From Marsupella aquatica (lineage: Eukaryota; Marchantiophyta), in NCBI GenBank assembly GCA_973895155.1, contig OZ316895.1, positions 6,696,001-6,760,000 on the forward strand: 64,000 nucleotides of DNA. The letters are read 5' to 3'. The notes under the pieces are model-generated. The model was not told where the DNA came from, did no database searches, and saw only the letters and a program-made list of their open reading frames with translations. Position 1 is the first letter of the stretch, and each line of letters begins with the position of its first letter. The translations under genes were made by a program, and so were the position numbers. Below, one piece after another: positions 24,441 through 36,120 of this stretch.

Positions 24441-24562
24441 GCAGTTCGTTGTTCTTTGATCGGCCATTCAATAGTTCGTTGTTCTTTGATCGGCCATTCA
24501 GCAGTTCGTTGTTCTTTGATCGGCCATTCAGCAGTTCGTTGTTCTTTGATCGGCCATTCTGC
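24441..24562 (+). repeat. 30-bp tandem repeat, four copies
   Basis: The unit CAGTTCGTTGTTCTTTGATC followed by GGCCATTCAG repeats four times at 24,441, 24,471, 24,501 and 24,531 with one or two changes. As 30 is a multiple of three, all frames stay open and produce artificial ORFs on both strands (for example FDRPFSSSLF). Confidence 0.92.
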
Positions 24563-24838
24563 AGTTGAGCTCGACAGAACAGTTTGCAGAGAAAATTTCT
24601 TCCCGCAGTTGGTTTTGTTCTTCCATCGGCCGATTGCAGTTCAGTTGTTCTTGGAACATCATAATACACTTACCCTAGCAGATATTGACTGGATTCTTGA
24701 TACCTTGGAGTTATTGACTGGTTTCTCAATCACCCTTATCGGCATGAATAATGCCAGGTACATTAAATTATGCATGCCTACAATTTTTAAATATCTCTTC
24801 CAATTGACCCAATACCTTCAATTATGTATGCCTAAAAC

Positions 24839-25480
24839 TTGGTACTTACCCTTCATTTTCTTGTTGGTCATGTTTGCATTTCAGTGTGGCCAATTTGCAT
24901 GCATATACTTTGCCTATACTTTGCCTACCTTAGCAAATATGTTAATTTTTTTTCAATTAACTTTGCTTGCTTGCTCTTGCTTGTTCTTGCTCAATATAAC
25001 CTCCATCAAACAATAATTACCTTGCCTAGTTTTGTAGGGATACTAATTGCACTTGTTCATTTTCCTATGTTTTGTAGGAGCTCCGAGCATCAGAACAGAC
25101 CGGCTGAGCTAACCTCCTATGGAGATGACATATATCACTTATCATGGCCAGTTCCTCCGCCGGGACGTCGGAAATTTCGATTGTTGAGACATGCTGACAT
25201 AGTTGCTAGATTCCCGGCATTTTGCACGGCAATAGACGACAACCTTCAGGACCTCAACTCTGCCCAGATTCTTTCCCCCGCGACAGCTGAAGCTTTTCAT
25301 ATGTGTGCCGCATGGGCATACACTGAAACAGTTCCTCGTCGACAGAGGTATATTGTGTATCGCAAACTAGCATATGTTGCTAGCTTTGCAGAGAGAACAC
25401 CTTTCCCAGCAGCAGTCACAGCTACGGTGCAGTCTACTTGGGAACTACCGGGCGAACAACATGTGGGTTTCCGATTTTAG
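24839..25480 (+). CDS. Unrecognised exon-like ORF
   Basis: The part from about 25,079 to 25,462 looks like a real exon. It follows a T-rich tract ending TTTTGTAG, a good splice acceptor, and gives about 128 stop-free residues of balanced composition, including YHLSWPVPPPGRRKFRLLR and AWAYTETVPRRQRYIVYRKL. The portion before 25,079 is T-rich and reads like intron. I do not recognise a domain. It lies between the P450 remnant and the transposase gene, so it may belong to the transposon or to a degraded host gene. Its last 35 bp start a set of decayed direct repeats. Confidence 0.4.
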   Translation: MVLTLHFLVGHVCISVWPICMHILCLYFAYLSKYVNFFSINFACLLLLVLAQYNLHQTIITLPSFVGILIALVHFPMFCRSSEHQNRPAELTSYGDDIYHLSWPVPPPGRRKFRLLRHADIVARFPAFCTAIDDNLQDLNSAQILSPATAEAFHMCAAWAYTETVPRRQRYIVYRKLAYVASFAERTPFPAAVTATVQSTWELPGEQHVGFRF

Positions 25481-26000
25481 GTTTCTATGTTGTGTTTTTT
25501 TTTCACCATTGTTGTTTCATAACTTGAGTTATGATTTCATGGGTTCTTTATTTCACCATTTTCTTCATGTTTATTTCACATGTGCCTCCTTTCCTTTCCC
25601 AACCTCAAGTGTAAATAACCTGGGAGTTGCTAAGCAGTCACCATGTTGGTGTATGTCTTTAGTGCTCTAAAGCTGTGTAACTATGTTTCCATCTATGTTT
25701 ACTTATTGTTCCAAGGTTTCTTTGTTATACTAGCTATACTATTTCATTTTCCTTGTTTGGCATGTGCCTCTTTTTTTCTCCCAATTGCACTGCAAAATCC
25801 TTGGGAATTGCGAGGCAAACACCATCTTGGCTTTTGCATTTGGTTTTTGAAGTTTTTGATTTTAATGTGTCTGTATTTGTTTATTCCTAGTATTTTCATT
25901 GTATGAGTTATCTGTGCTTCTTGTTTTGTTGTGTTTGTTTGGCTTGTGCCTCCTTCCCCCTCCTTTGGGTTGGAACTCCTACTGGATGGCAGCACGAGGG
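25435..26000 (+). repeat. Decayed tandem repeat of about 180 bp, four units
   Basis: The core ACTTGGGAACTACCGGGCGA (25,435) recurs as ACCTGGGAGTTGCTAAGCAG (25,618), TCCTTGGGAATTGCGAGGCA (25,799) and, weakly, TTGGAACTCCTACTGG (25,970). A second landmark, TGTGCCTCCTTTCC, recurs at about 25,578, 25,762 and 25,946. Spacing is about 180 bp throughout. The first unit lies at the end of the exon-like ORF. Confidence 0.65.
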
Positions 26001-26393
26001 GTTCAATTCCCCTTTGGAGTATTGTTAGATTGTGAAAAATATTAGTAATGTATCCCCTAAGGTTTTTTGCAATGCAATGTCATGCTGCATCTTACTCTTA
26101 GCTCATAGGCAGGGCAAGTAAGCGACACTTGGTCCATGGCCATCACTCACAGTTGATATACAAGGACATAACTCACAACTATCATCGATGGTGCTAAGCC
26201 CTAATATAACTTTCACATCCTACAAATATATATTCTATTACAAAAACAAACATAAATGGCAAGGCTAGGTGATATATGGGACTATTAAGATAACAAATGA
26301 ATATTATAAAACCTACAACTCACATGTGTCCCAAATGTCAAATGCACGACAAGGATGAAAGTTTCCAACCAAAATAAAAGTTTTGACCAAGTA

Positions 26394-29300
26394 TCACAAA
26401 TCATAGTCTACACCTCTTCCAAATATGACATGGCCCACATCTTTCTTCCATCTGATGCTTCTAGGAACAAGGTCACGAACCCTTGATGTACGCTGACGGG
26501 TACATGTATTACTAGGCTGCCGTGTTCAAACTCGGACCACCTCTCGACCAATGTTTTCATTCCAACACATTGCAGCACATGCCATGCGGGCTTCATGAGT
26601 CATGGAAAAATGAATCCTCTTCATAGCATATTTGTTGATGTTTCCATGAAATGTTTCACTGAAAAAGTTAGCTCGGGCTCTAGTGTAGAAGCGAACATTG
26701 ATTGCAGTGACATTCTTAAGCAACCACTGCTTCAAAGCTCTATGTGTAGCACCCCCTGAAAAATCCACAAGATTCCATGTATTTGAAAATATTAGAAATC
26801 CCAAAAGATTGGGTAACAATCCAAACACATTATCCATCTCATAACTAAATACACAACCAAATTTAATAATCAATACACAATACCTGCCGCATAGTATGGC
26901 ATATAAGTTGCACCTTCCTCACAACACTTGCGAGGAAGAAAGCTTTTGCAAGGTTCATGGTTACCAGCCCAATGATCAGCTGCTGTGATGATCTCTTCAA
27001 CCAACATGGTAGCATCATCATTTCCCCTGCTAGTAAGTAGTCATTACAATATAATTTGAGAGTTAGCTTAGTTCAAAAAATGAAAGAGTTCATTGCTCAA
27101 GCTAATTTCAATGCAATTTAATATCGTAGTTGCCAACCTACGTACCTTTCTTTTGCATTGCAGCAACAATAGTAGAACCAGCTCTTCAACTTATCACCAA
27201 GCTATTTTCTGTCAGTTCTGGATACTTCAATTGCCTCCTGGTGCGCAATGTGATGTCCTCCTCCGGAAACCCTTTGTCTTCCTATGCGGTGCACCAACTC
27301 TGTCTTATTACCTGTATGCCTCAAATTTTGATTCTTGCACCAATTTGACAACACTTGAACTGTGAATCTGCCCAGTTCTTGCAAGGATATTGCACTATCA
27401 ATCCCACCTGCAGGTGCTGTTTCTTTCACATTTGCTAGCTCTTTGTTAAACTGCTTCAGAAGATTCTTACATTTGTGCCATAGATCCTTCTGGTTATCAA
27501 CATTGAGCTCACGAAGAATAGCATCAACTGTGTTGTTATCATCGTGAACAACCTCACTAATTGTAACTCCAACATCCAGAAGATGCTGCAGGGCACGACG
27601 AACACCAATTGCTTCAATAGCGCCTGAATTCCCAGCCTCAACTCGGTCAATTGTTACAAGCTCTACTACCTTACAAGTTGTCATGTCTATGACAGGAACA
27701 GTGCCATGATATCCAGAACGTGATGAGTCCCAACGACAATCCACATATAAAATCATTGGAGTGGAACCTACAATTATCATAAATCCATAAAATAATATTT
27801 AGAAACCAACATGTACATGCATCATGCTCTAACAACCTAGTATGTAATAAATTGATAATTCACCAATCAATCTGCTAACTAGAAAATGTTTAACTACAAA
27901 GAAGATTGACATACCATCTCTTTCTGCTAGGCTTCGTTGCAACCTTTGTTTCTTATCATTCCAAACTTGTAGTACTGCTGCAATCCATCCAATGTCTCTT
28001 CGGGCTCTATTTTGAAATCGAAACCAATGGGTGTTTCTTGGAACATGAATTTTAATGTAAGAGAATAGTTCACATATGACATTGTGTGTTAGACCAGCAG
28101 AGAGAGCAGAGTGATAAATTAGTCCAGTGATTGCGGGTACACCTGTATTCACCAATAAAACTAGATGTCATACAAATATTAAAAGGAAACAAACAATATT
28201 AAATCAATTCAATACAAAAGTGAAAAACAATATTAATTTGAGCAGCTGACATACCTCTATGAAGTTCATTCTCTCCAGTCATGAAAGATTGTGTATGGCC
28301 TGATGGGCATTTCAACTTCAATATCCACAATTGATGATGGGTCACAATGTCCTCGACTGAATACTTACCAATGCAACCTTCAACACGACAATCCACACGA
28401 AATTCCTGGAAAAATTCGCGAACCTTGCTTTTTTGCCAAAAAGCATACTCCACTAGAATCTCAGGGTCTGACTCATTTGTATTTTCTTGAGACGATGGCT
28501 CGTACTCAGAACTCGGGGGGGTCACTTCCACGGAAGTGACACATCACGTGCGACGAAGTATAGGCCCATTTAAATGGGTGTGGCGGAAGACTTCCAAAGT
28601 TTGGTGGAAGAACACATAGGGCATGTTTTATTGATTGGTCGACTTTAAAGAACACATAGGCCTATTTAATTGCAAAAAATACTTTCTATAAAGTTTTTAG
28701 GGGTTTTTTAATAAAAAATGACAAAATTTTAAGAAAGAAAGGGCTTTGCAAAAAAATATTTTTCACTTTAAAGTTAGGGGGGTCAAACCCTAAAACGTCG
28801 CACGCGATGTATGACCCTCCATATAGTGACCCCCCCGAGACTCAGAATCCAAATGAGAGTCAACTTCTACTTGCTCCAAAGAAGTAGATGCCTAGAAAAG
28901 CACACAATATTTAGCAAACTATGTAAAGATGCAATAAATAGAATATATATAATTAAAACTATGAATTGATGCCAATGACAGTCAATGGCAACATTGTGAA
29001 AAAATACAATACCTGAGTGTGATTCTCTTCAAATCCAGAATCCATGAAAACCATATTGTCTAACCCAAATGTAGTTGGATCAGCCACTTCTAGCAAACGA
29101 ATGGCTTCATCTTCATTTGACATCTGTTAAGAGTTTAGGGTTCAACATTGTTTCTTAGTTGAAGGTACTAAGGTTTACATAAAATGAATGCATTGTTTTA
29201 TGTAAAGTAAAGGAACTTTCATCATTTGCATGACTTGTCATTTTATGGAACAAATGTAATACAAGCAAAAGGATTAAATTAAACCCCTAAACAAAGTTAC

Positions 29301-30026
29301 CTGGGAATTGGACATCACATAACCATTTTCCACGTCTATGTTGGAATCCGGAATGTGGTCTACATTCTCCTCTCCAGACTCCATGTGGTCAAATAAATTA
29401 GTGTCCAAGTTTGAATCACCTTCCTCTTTGTCTGAAGGTGATTCCTCGTTAGGAATGGACTCGTCACCATTTGGAATGGCTGACAGTGCACCACAAGATG
29501 GCTGCAAGAAAAATTAAAATAAAAACATGTGTCGACAATGATACTAAATCAGGATGTCCCAAAGACAAAACCTCTACATTTTGGATAACCCCAATTTTTA
29601 AAATACAGAAAAAAAGATGCTAGAAGAGGTTACTTGAATGAAAACCTAGAAAAACGAGGATTAGTGAAAGAAAGCAATATTGAAAGTAGAATGATAAATG
29701 ATATCAAAAGTACCTCGGCGATGATCCCAAATGTTCCCAAGTCCTCTTCATTAGCAAGATGCTCATTATTTATCCATCCAAAATCATTAGGACCCTCAAA
29801 TACTGTTACTTCCTCTTCATTCCGTCTATGATGAGCGCTAATAGCAGCAGAGATTTGCATGGACATACCATCCATCAACCAAGCCACCACCTTCCCATGG
29901 GACATATTTAGGGCACCCTGTAAGTCATGGTATGTATGTATATGACTTACAGGAAGCCTAAATGCAACATTGCCCCCAACTCGGTGATAATCAATCCTTT
30001 GTGGTTGACGGACCATTTCTCCTACT
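26394..30026 (-). pseudogene. Kolobok-like DDE transposase gene with SAP domain (disrupted)
   Basis: Seven minus-strand exons can be placed with GT-AG borders: 30,026-29,714, 29,501-29,300, 29,123-29,013, 28,891-28,255 (with a MITE inside), 28,142-27,915, 27,767-27,146 and 27,026-26,884; an eighth starts at 26,755. The RNase H-like core shows LYVDCRWDSS (first Asp), SEVVHDDNNTVDAIL (second Asp), KDLWHKCKNL, then KLKSWFYYCC, DHWAGNHEPC and SETFHGNINKYAMKR (Glu), ending CWNENIGRE and RIRWKKDVGHVIF. This order matches Kolobok-type transposases. Between the second Asp and the Cys region is a SAP-like DNA-binding motif (LSNWCKNQNLRHTGNKTEL). Lesions are a TAG at 27,202-27,204, a TGA after REVVRV in the last exon and the MITE. 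An upstream exon near 30,155-30,316 is uncertain. Terminal repeats were not found. Confidence 0.82.
28512..28839. mobile_element. hAT-type MITE inside a transposase exon
   Basis: A 328-bp element with perfect 15-bp terminal inverted repeats (CTCGGGGGGGTCACT and AGTGACCCCCCCGAG), flanked by the 8-bp target duplication ACTCAGAA at 28,504-28,511 and 28,840-28,847. An 8-bp duplication is the signature of hAT transposons. Inner subterminal words CACGTGCGACG (left) and CGTCGCACGCG (right) are also inverted. There is no coding capacity. It splits the transposase exon within the acidic stretch between DSE and EPSSQ; the frame is continuous across the empty site. Confidence 0.95.
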
Positions 30027-30316
30027 CTGGCAACCAAAACAATACAATGTCAACATTATTTTGCAAATTATAAGTCGTTATATTTGTCTAGTACCATGCT
30101 CACAAGAATGCACTTATGGAAAAAGATGCAAGAATTTAGTTAGTAGGTTCATACCTTCCCTTGCAACAAATGCAAATGCTCTATGTGTAGCACCCAAGTG
30201 AGTGCCTTGCTACATGGCAAGTCCAAAACCAAATACCTTGCCAGACGGGAGGTCGCAAAAAAAAAAGTGGACCTTAGTCTCCCTCACCAAATCAGCATTT
30301 GACCCACACAAGTGTT

Positions 30317-32869
30317 CTAAAAACAAATTTGTGAGACTTATCACCCTCTAGGACGAGTCGAGGCTCCTTCCCTTTCCATGCCCATCATAGTTCTCAATTG
30401 TCACGTCAACGGATTTGTCCTACATATCTTGCCACTACCGTGTACATTGTGTGTAAACCATGCCATCTTGCCCCCGATCTCGCCCCGACCCTGTACGTTG
30501 CCCCGACCCTGTAAGTTCTGTGTAAACCTAGAAATGCACGATAGAACTGGCCGACTCCCGTTTAGTGTAAGCCATGTTGACCCTACCGAAGTACGAGTCA
30601 TTGTGTGTAAAACGATCGATCATTGCACCTGGAAGCTTCCTTCGTCATCTATGACTAACTTGAAGTGCATGGCCAGGAAGGAGAAGCATTGCCAATTCGC
30701 GATCCTCACAAACATTGTGATGGCTAGAGAAGGTTAGGAAATTTAGGTTCTATGAAACCGATTGTTTTCCCCTATCGTAGAGGGAGGATGTTCAGAGGTA
30801 GGATGTTGAGTATGAATCAAAGAATCAGCCGGCTATTGTGCTCAGTCACATCATGTGGTTTGAGTTGAATGTTCAAAAGTAATGAAGCACAATGTTGCGG
30901 CCTTGCGAAGCTGTCATATCTTCTGGTTAGCAATGTGCAAACATCATTGGTCAATGAAAATGAGCAGATACGTAAATCAAGCACAATCTGGCGGTAGAGA
31001 CTGGAGAGTGTGACAGCTCGATTGCGCAATCGCAGCTTATATTAGAGCAATCCATAATATCACAGTAGCAGTTGTGCTTTGCTTGTCGGCTTTTGCCATT
31101 TCTGTCTCTAAATATACGGCAGCGCATGTCCAGTTTTTAGTTGGCTTTGACATTGTGAAGGTTCTCTATCCAAGTGACCAGTAAGCTTTGGCGATGGCGG
31201 GCAATAGCAAGTGAACGGAGTCTCTCCCAAGATCGAACGAGGATTGGTGATTGTTGATCATGGCAGACACCTAAAACATATCTCCTCTCCTCCTCTGCTT
31301 GACATGTCGGAAGTCCAGTCTACTTCTCTTTGAGTTGCTCTGTTTGAGTTGCCATTCTCACAACATATAATCAACTTCATATAGAGATCTCTCGACCAGA
31401 GTGGATTCTATTAGGGACTGCGCTTTCTATTCTTCTTTTCCCCGCTCATGCTCACCCATACGCCTTCATCAAACGTGGTTGACTTGCTGTGATCTTTCAA
31501 TCCGTGTCCGCAACCTCGATTACATGTTGAGTAGCTTGCAATCCGTGGCATTTGAATCTCCGGCTTGAAACGAAAACTTTACTGAGAAATGTGGGGGCTG
31601 AAGGTAGCAGGGAATTCGGATCTGAACAGTAGGGAATAGGGGAACAGCTCTCAGGATTTCGAATGGACAGCGGAAAAGAAATGGATATTGAAGTTTACAA
31701 ATCCCGTTCCCTGCTGTTCAGACACCACTGGAGGCATCAGTGCGGGCTTGAATTGCAGGCTCAAATTGCGGGATCTGTCGGGCAGAACCCACTGTATTTT
31801 CAAAGCTTTGCCAGATAGACAGAGAGAGGATGCCAAATTGCCAAGTTCGCAGGACAGAGAGCTTCTTGAGAATCTTGAGGGAGCGCAAATGTTGATGAGT
31901 GTCGAGAGCAATTAGAAGCAAAGTAAATGCAGAGTTTGGATAATTATGGAGAGCTTTAGGCAATACTCCACAGGCAGAGTTCTTCCTTCATGTTCCGGTT
32001 ATACTGCTATTGGCATGAGCCATTGCTCTTGTTCATATACTTGTCACTATGAATCAAAACGGGGAGACTTGAGTTTGCTTTTCCAGGTATCTGTACATAT
32101 GCTCAATCGCAGCAGAGCAGGGCAGGGAGACAAGAAATAACAATGTAACCTTTTCGCCTTCTTGCTATTGAGACTGTGTCTTGCTGGACAAATTTGTGAT
32201 CGATGTCATAAGAAGTGTAAACTTTGAACATAACAATAAAAATTGCTGGCTATAAACACCTCTGCGATCGACCTGTATTCCGGGACAATTTCAACAAGCG
32301 ATGGACAATGTCCCATGTGCAAGAGCTGCTGGGAGTTATTGTGTGCCAAAGGATGACCCAATTTTGGTCGCGATACATTTTGGAGTTCAGAGAACACATG
32401 TGGCGATTCCACTATTCATTCAGCCGACAAACAGAATCCCCCATGTTGATTACAATAGCCTTTGAAGCCCAGCCCACTCACGAACCTCCATGGCTATGGC
32501 AGCAGCCCACCACACTAACGAGCCACGGATAAGGAGGCCTTCACGCGAACAAGATACTGTTTGGTAAACCCAACTTGCTTTTTGGTGGACCCAGCATGTA
32601 TTGCGGAGCCTGGCTGGGGCTACGGGCTCTGGCTGGGAGGCAGGAGCTGAGCCTTTGCTGGGCACCTCGTCAGAAAATGACCTGACCGTTACTTGGCTTA
32701 TGTGGTATTTATACGGACAGTGGCGGTTTAAGGTCTCTCTGTATAGATATTCAATAAAACAAGGTGAAGGCAGAGTATAGGAGGGTAGGGTAAGGTCACT
32801 CAGAACAATATGATCACTGCTGACTGTATAGATATTCAATAAAACCATTGCGGAGAACAATATGAAACA
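30317..32869. other. Intergenic, no recognised gene
   Basis: ORFs at 30,378-30,737, 31,651-31,963 and 32,206-32,860 have no recognisable domain. A 22-bp word (CTGTATAGATATTCAATAAA) is repeated at 32,738 and 32,824. Parts of 31.0-32.2 kb have gene-like composition and might be decayed exons, but I cannot assign them. Confidence 0.35.
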
Positions 32870-32991
32870 GTCACAATAGTTTACTTTTACTTTAATTATT
32901 CATGCATGCATACTTCCAGGTTGTGCCAAAGTCACAATAGTGTACTTTTACTTTAACTATTCATGCATGCATACTTCCAGGTTGTGCCAAA
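32870..32991 (+). repeat. 61-bp tandem duplication
   Basis: Two consecutive copies begin GTCACAATAG at about 32,870 and 32,931. Both contain TTCATGCATGCATACTTCC and end GGTTGTGCCAAA. Only a few substitutions separate them. Confidence 0.9.
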
Positions 32992-33219
32992 CTTGAGCAA
33001 AATGTGACAAACAACACTAAATTATATATTTTGTGACTAAAAGACTTGCACTACTGGACCTACCGGTAGCTTCACTCCACCAATGGCCAAATTGAACACT
33101 AGATTTAGATAGAATAATTATTTGTTTGCAAAGGAAATAGAATCTTTATTTTTCTCCATAAATAACAAATGAACATTAAATTTAGATAGTATATTTCTTT
33201 GCAAGGAAAACATAATCTT

Positions 33220-33500
33220 TCTTTTCACTTGATTGAAAACTATATACTATGTATCACAGTGCCCAAGGGGAAAAAAACACCTAACCTGGCGAAGATCCCA
33301 ATGGCAAAGCAGCCCCATGAAGGCCTGGGAGGAAAGAGGGAAAAGAGCCCAACACAAACAAGCCAAGGGGTCCCCAACCAAAAGCCAACAAAGGAACCAA
33401 GACAAAACAGTAACCTACAAAGGAACTATGAAAACTAACACCTTACTGAACGGGGGAATTGAAAAGTAAGGTAAAGCTCCAGGAGTAAACATTGAAAAGT
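33220..33500 (-). repeat. Dispersed repeat related to 61.76-61.89 kb
   Basis: The blocks CAGTGCCCAAGGGGAAAAAA and CCTGGGAGGAAAGAGGG here correspond to CAGGGCCCAAGGGCAAAAA and GGGGAGGAAAGAGGGG at about 61,797-61,880. Read on the minus strand both end in T/A-rich tails, as a truncated retroelement 3' end would. The class is not certain. Confidence 0.4.
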
Positions 33501-33509
33501 AAGGTAAAG

Positions 33510-34344
33510 CTCCACGAGTAAACCACATAGGAGGGTCATAGGTAAAATTCCAATTGTAAACCACATAGGAGGGTCACAAAGCAGAACCTGCAGGGAGGCC
33601 GTAAAACAAATACTTGCATCAGCCCTATGAAGGAGGGTGAGAGCCTGGGCCCGCTGAAGAGCCACAAACACTTGCTGCCGAAAAAAGGTGGTGAAAATAG
33701 AAGAGGGGGAAAGGCCTTGGTACTCTCAATACAAAAAACCGCACACTCAGGCCTAAATCTGATTCAAATTCAGGACGGTAGGATATGAATCATGTCCACT
33801 GACAACCTAAATCTTTGTTTTAACTTGAGTCTAGGAAGAAGTGTGGTTGTTTTCTCTAGCCTCTAGTCTATCACAAAAAATGATATACAGCTAATTAATT
33901 GATTTCCAGATCATTAGTTTAGCTCTAAGCTTAGCTCCAAAAATGCCAGCATAAGTAATGCAAAAACTTATCAGACCATTTCTTAATTCTTTTGCAAAAA
34001 CGTTTGTTTTGATGAAACAATCATTCAGGATCACCATTTTTTGCAAAATCTGAACAAGCTTATATATCATTCGTAGTCACACTTCTATTGTGATTCATCA
34101 ACATGTTACTCCAAACTGTCCTCCTGACAATACTAATTGGATAAGTGCATAAATTACTATATGATGTTGTCCATGACACTTTTCAGCACATGTTTTTCAT
34201 GTAACAATGCAAAATTGTACTAACTGGAAAGTGCATGTGCACACTTATGATGAAATAGCCCCCCCAAAAGCACTTACATATTTTGTCCTTTTAGCGATGT
34301 CAATTTGCACTTAAAGATGGTGCATAGCACACAAGCCCCGAATG
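33510..34344. other. No recognised feature
   Basis: A short repeat (GTAAACCACATAGGAGGGTCA) occurs at about 33,517 and 33,556. The rest is AT-rich without a recognisable gene, and has no similarity by eye to the DNA upstream of the two intact synthases. Confidence 0.4.
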
Positions 34345-35930
34345 TTGAGGTGTGGAGTGAGAAAGACAGGCAGCAGCAACTCCTTCATTATAAGACTCCT
34401 GAGTTTACGATGCCGTATCCCAACGGCATCAACACCTATGCCGCCAAGGGTAGCAAGGCCACACACGACTGGCTGGGTCTACGTCGACCATGCGCCTGTG
34501 GCCCATGAGTGTGCAAGTTCTTCACGTGGCTGTTTGTCCTGGACGATCAGATGGACGACACAGCACTCGGGATGAAGAGGGGGTCTTCGGTGCCACTGTG
34601 TTTCTTGAACTGCATCTGGTGGTCTTGTGTAACTTCCCCGATGAACCAGTTCTGCACAAAAACCTGATGAGGTTTCTCGATGAGTTTCCCAACTCTGAGC
34701 TCCGGGAGCAGAATCGGGAGTTCATCGACAGTACTTTATATTAAAGAGGGCAAAGACGTTCCGGTCGACACAGGTTGGGGGACGAACTACGTCTTAACGT
34801 CTAGAATTAAAGTTATATATATCAAGTTCCAGCCAAACCTCAGAGTCTAAGCGAAACTTACTATTTTCAGAGTTAGCTAGCATGACTAGAGGAACGTCGA
34901 TCCAATCTGTTTTTGGATCCTAATCGTTGAATGCGATATGGATGGCAGTGTATGATGGAAAACTGGAGCCAACAGCAGCGGCCTTGGGCGACTTGTGGGC
35001 CAGCTGTGTGTGAGGACAACGCCACACGAATACAACTTTCGATTAGCACACACGATCCAGGATTACTTCCTAGGGAATCTGGATGAGGCGAGAAATCGAG
35101 AGGATGAAACTATTCCTTCTATTGAATCTTATACGGTCATCCGTAGAGAGACGGGCGCTATCGAACCGACAATAGTAAGTGGGCTTCTTGCTTGATCATT
35201 AGTAGCTTTGTCGAAAGTTGAACCCTTGTATATATGCTAGCTTCACCATTCTTGACATCTAAAATGAACTCACTCATAAAGATCTGGTGCAGTTTAAGTA
35301 AGTGGATCCACTTACGTAATCGTCGATCATGAGCTTAAATGATTTGTCCTCGAGAGAGGTACATAGCTCCATTGCTCCATCTTCCCAACAGACGACTTGA
35401 GCTTAAAACTGCAAAACCTTGGCTTGTAATGTCACTTCTTGGAACCTCACGACTGTAGCCAGCATCTAGCTTGATTGAGACTTTGGTGATTTGGTGCAAA
35501 CAATGTAGTTAAGGACTTCAAGAGATTTTATGATTTTGATTTCAGGTAATGACCGACCTTTTCGAGGAGCAGTACTTGCCCAGCTAGCGATTTGTTCGAA
35601 AGTCCTCCAATGCAGCAAATGAGGGACGCAAGCAACGACATGGTTTGCTGGCATAACGATATAAGGTCCTTCACTAAGGTGTGTATCGCTTATAAATTAC
35701 ATATGCTGGATGGTTTTTGTAATAGCTAAAAATCCTTCATTTGATCAACATGGACAACTGAATTTGAGACATGTAGGACTCACAATTAGTTGAAGTTTCG
35801 GCGCCGTTTGCCACGAGGTCATATAGTCTTGTATTTTTAATCTGAGCAAGTGTGTGCAGACTGTCAAGTTGGCTCCACTGAAAAAGTTAGTTAGTGGAGA
35901 TTAGGTGTAGCCGTCGTGGTGGTCGTTCAG
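34345..35930 (+). pseudogene. Terpene synthase pseudogene (MTPSL), copy 2
   Basis: Homology to the intact synthases begins abruptly at GTTGAGGTGTGG, so the start codon, first residues and promoter are missing. Exon 1 has an 83-bp deletion joining DWL directly to the VYVDH block, a 2-bp insertion at CACTGTGTTTC and extra bases near AGTACTTTATATTAAAG. The metal-binding DDQMDD region is still readable. Exon 2 (near 34,945-35,174) keeps ARNREDETIPSIES but has a frame change near its start. Exon 3 (from about 35,547) contains an in-frame TAG after LPS, caused by extra bases, though NDMVCWHND is recognisable. Intron 3 runs to about 35,930, where homology stops. Exon sequence is closer to copy 3 than to copy 1. 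Confidence 0.9.
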
Positions 35931-36118
35931 CCAATCAGGTTTTTCAGGGAAGCCCACATAGGTTTAGTATGTCGACTGGAGTCATAATCAAATGGAACTG
36001 ACGAAGACCGATCAATACTTCGGCACCAGTGAGGTTAGGTATCGGGAGATCACTGATAACGAGCACATGTCTTGTGAAAAGCTTCCGTGCCTGAAACCCA
36101 ATACCTGCATGTCTTAAT
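35930..36118 (-). pseudogene. Inverted last-exon fragment of a terpene synthase
   Basis: Read on the minus strand this gives TTGGGTTTCAGGCACGGAAGC, then CATGTGCTCGTTATCAGTGA and a 3' flank with GATCTCCCGATACC. It is the 3' end of MTPSL exon 4 plus 3' UTR, in opposite orientation to the rest of the pseudogene. The 3' UTR matches copy 1 (21,976 onward) better than copy 3. One border meets intron 3 of the pseudogene at about 35,930; the other abuts a P450 fragment at about 36,118. A local inversion or ectopic repair event is the likely cause. Confidence 0.85.
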
Positions 36119-36120
36119 GT

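Noticed and set aside
24430-24669. ORF with NGRSKNNELL repeats
   Set aside because: It is an artefact of the 30-bp tandem repeat.
25990-26025. tRNA T-arm-like GGGGTTCAATTCCCC
   Set aside because: It resembles a B box, but no A box, anticodon stem or acceptor stem could be placed upstream.
26113-30220. Possible TIR pair GCAAGTAAGCGACACTTGG and GCAAGGCACTCACTTGG flanking the transposase gene
   Set aside because: The match needs gaps, the right copy overlaps a possible exon and no TTAA target duplication was found.
30155-30316. Upstream first exon of the transposase gene
   Set aside because: Splice-like borders exist, but every frame has a stop or breaks phase with the next exon, so it was left out of the gene model.
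31651-31963. ORFs on both strands suggesting a gene
   Set aside because: No domain, and strands compete with equal composition; no splice evidence.
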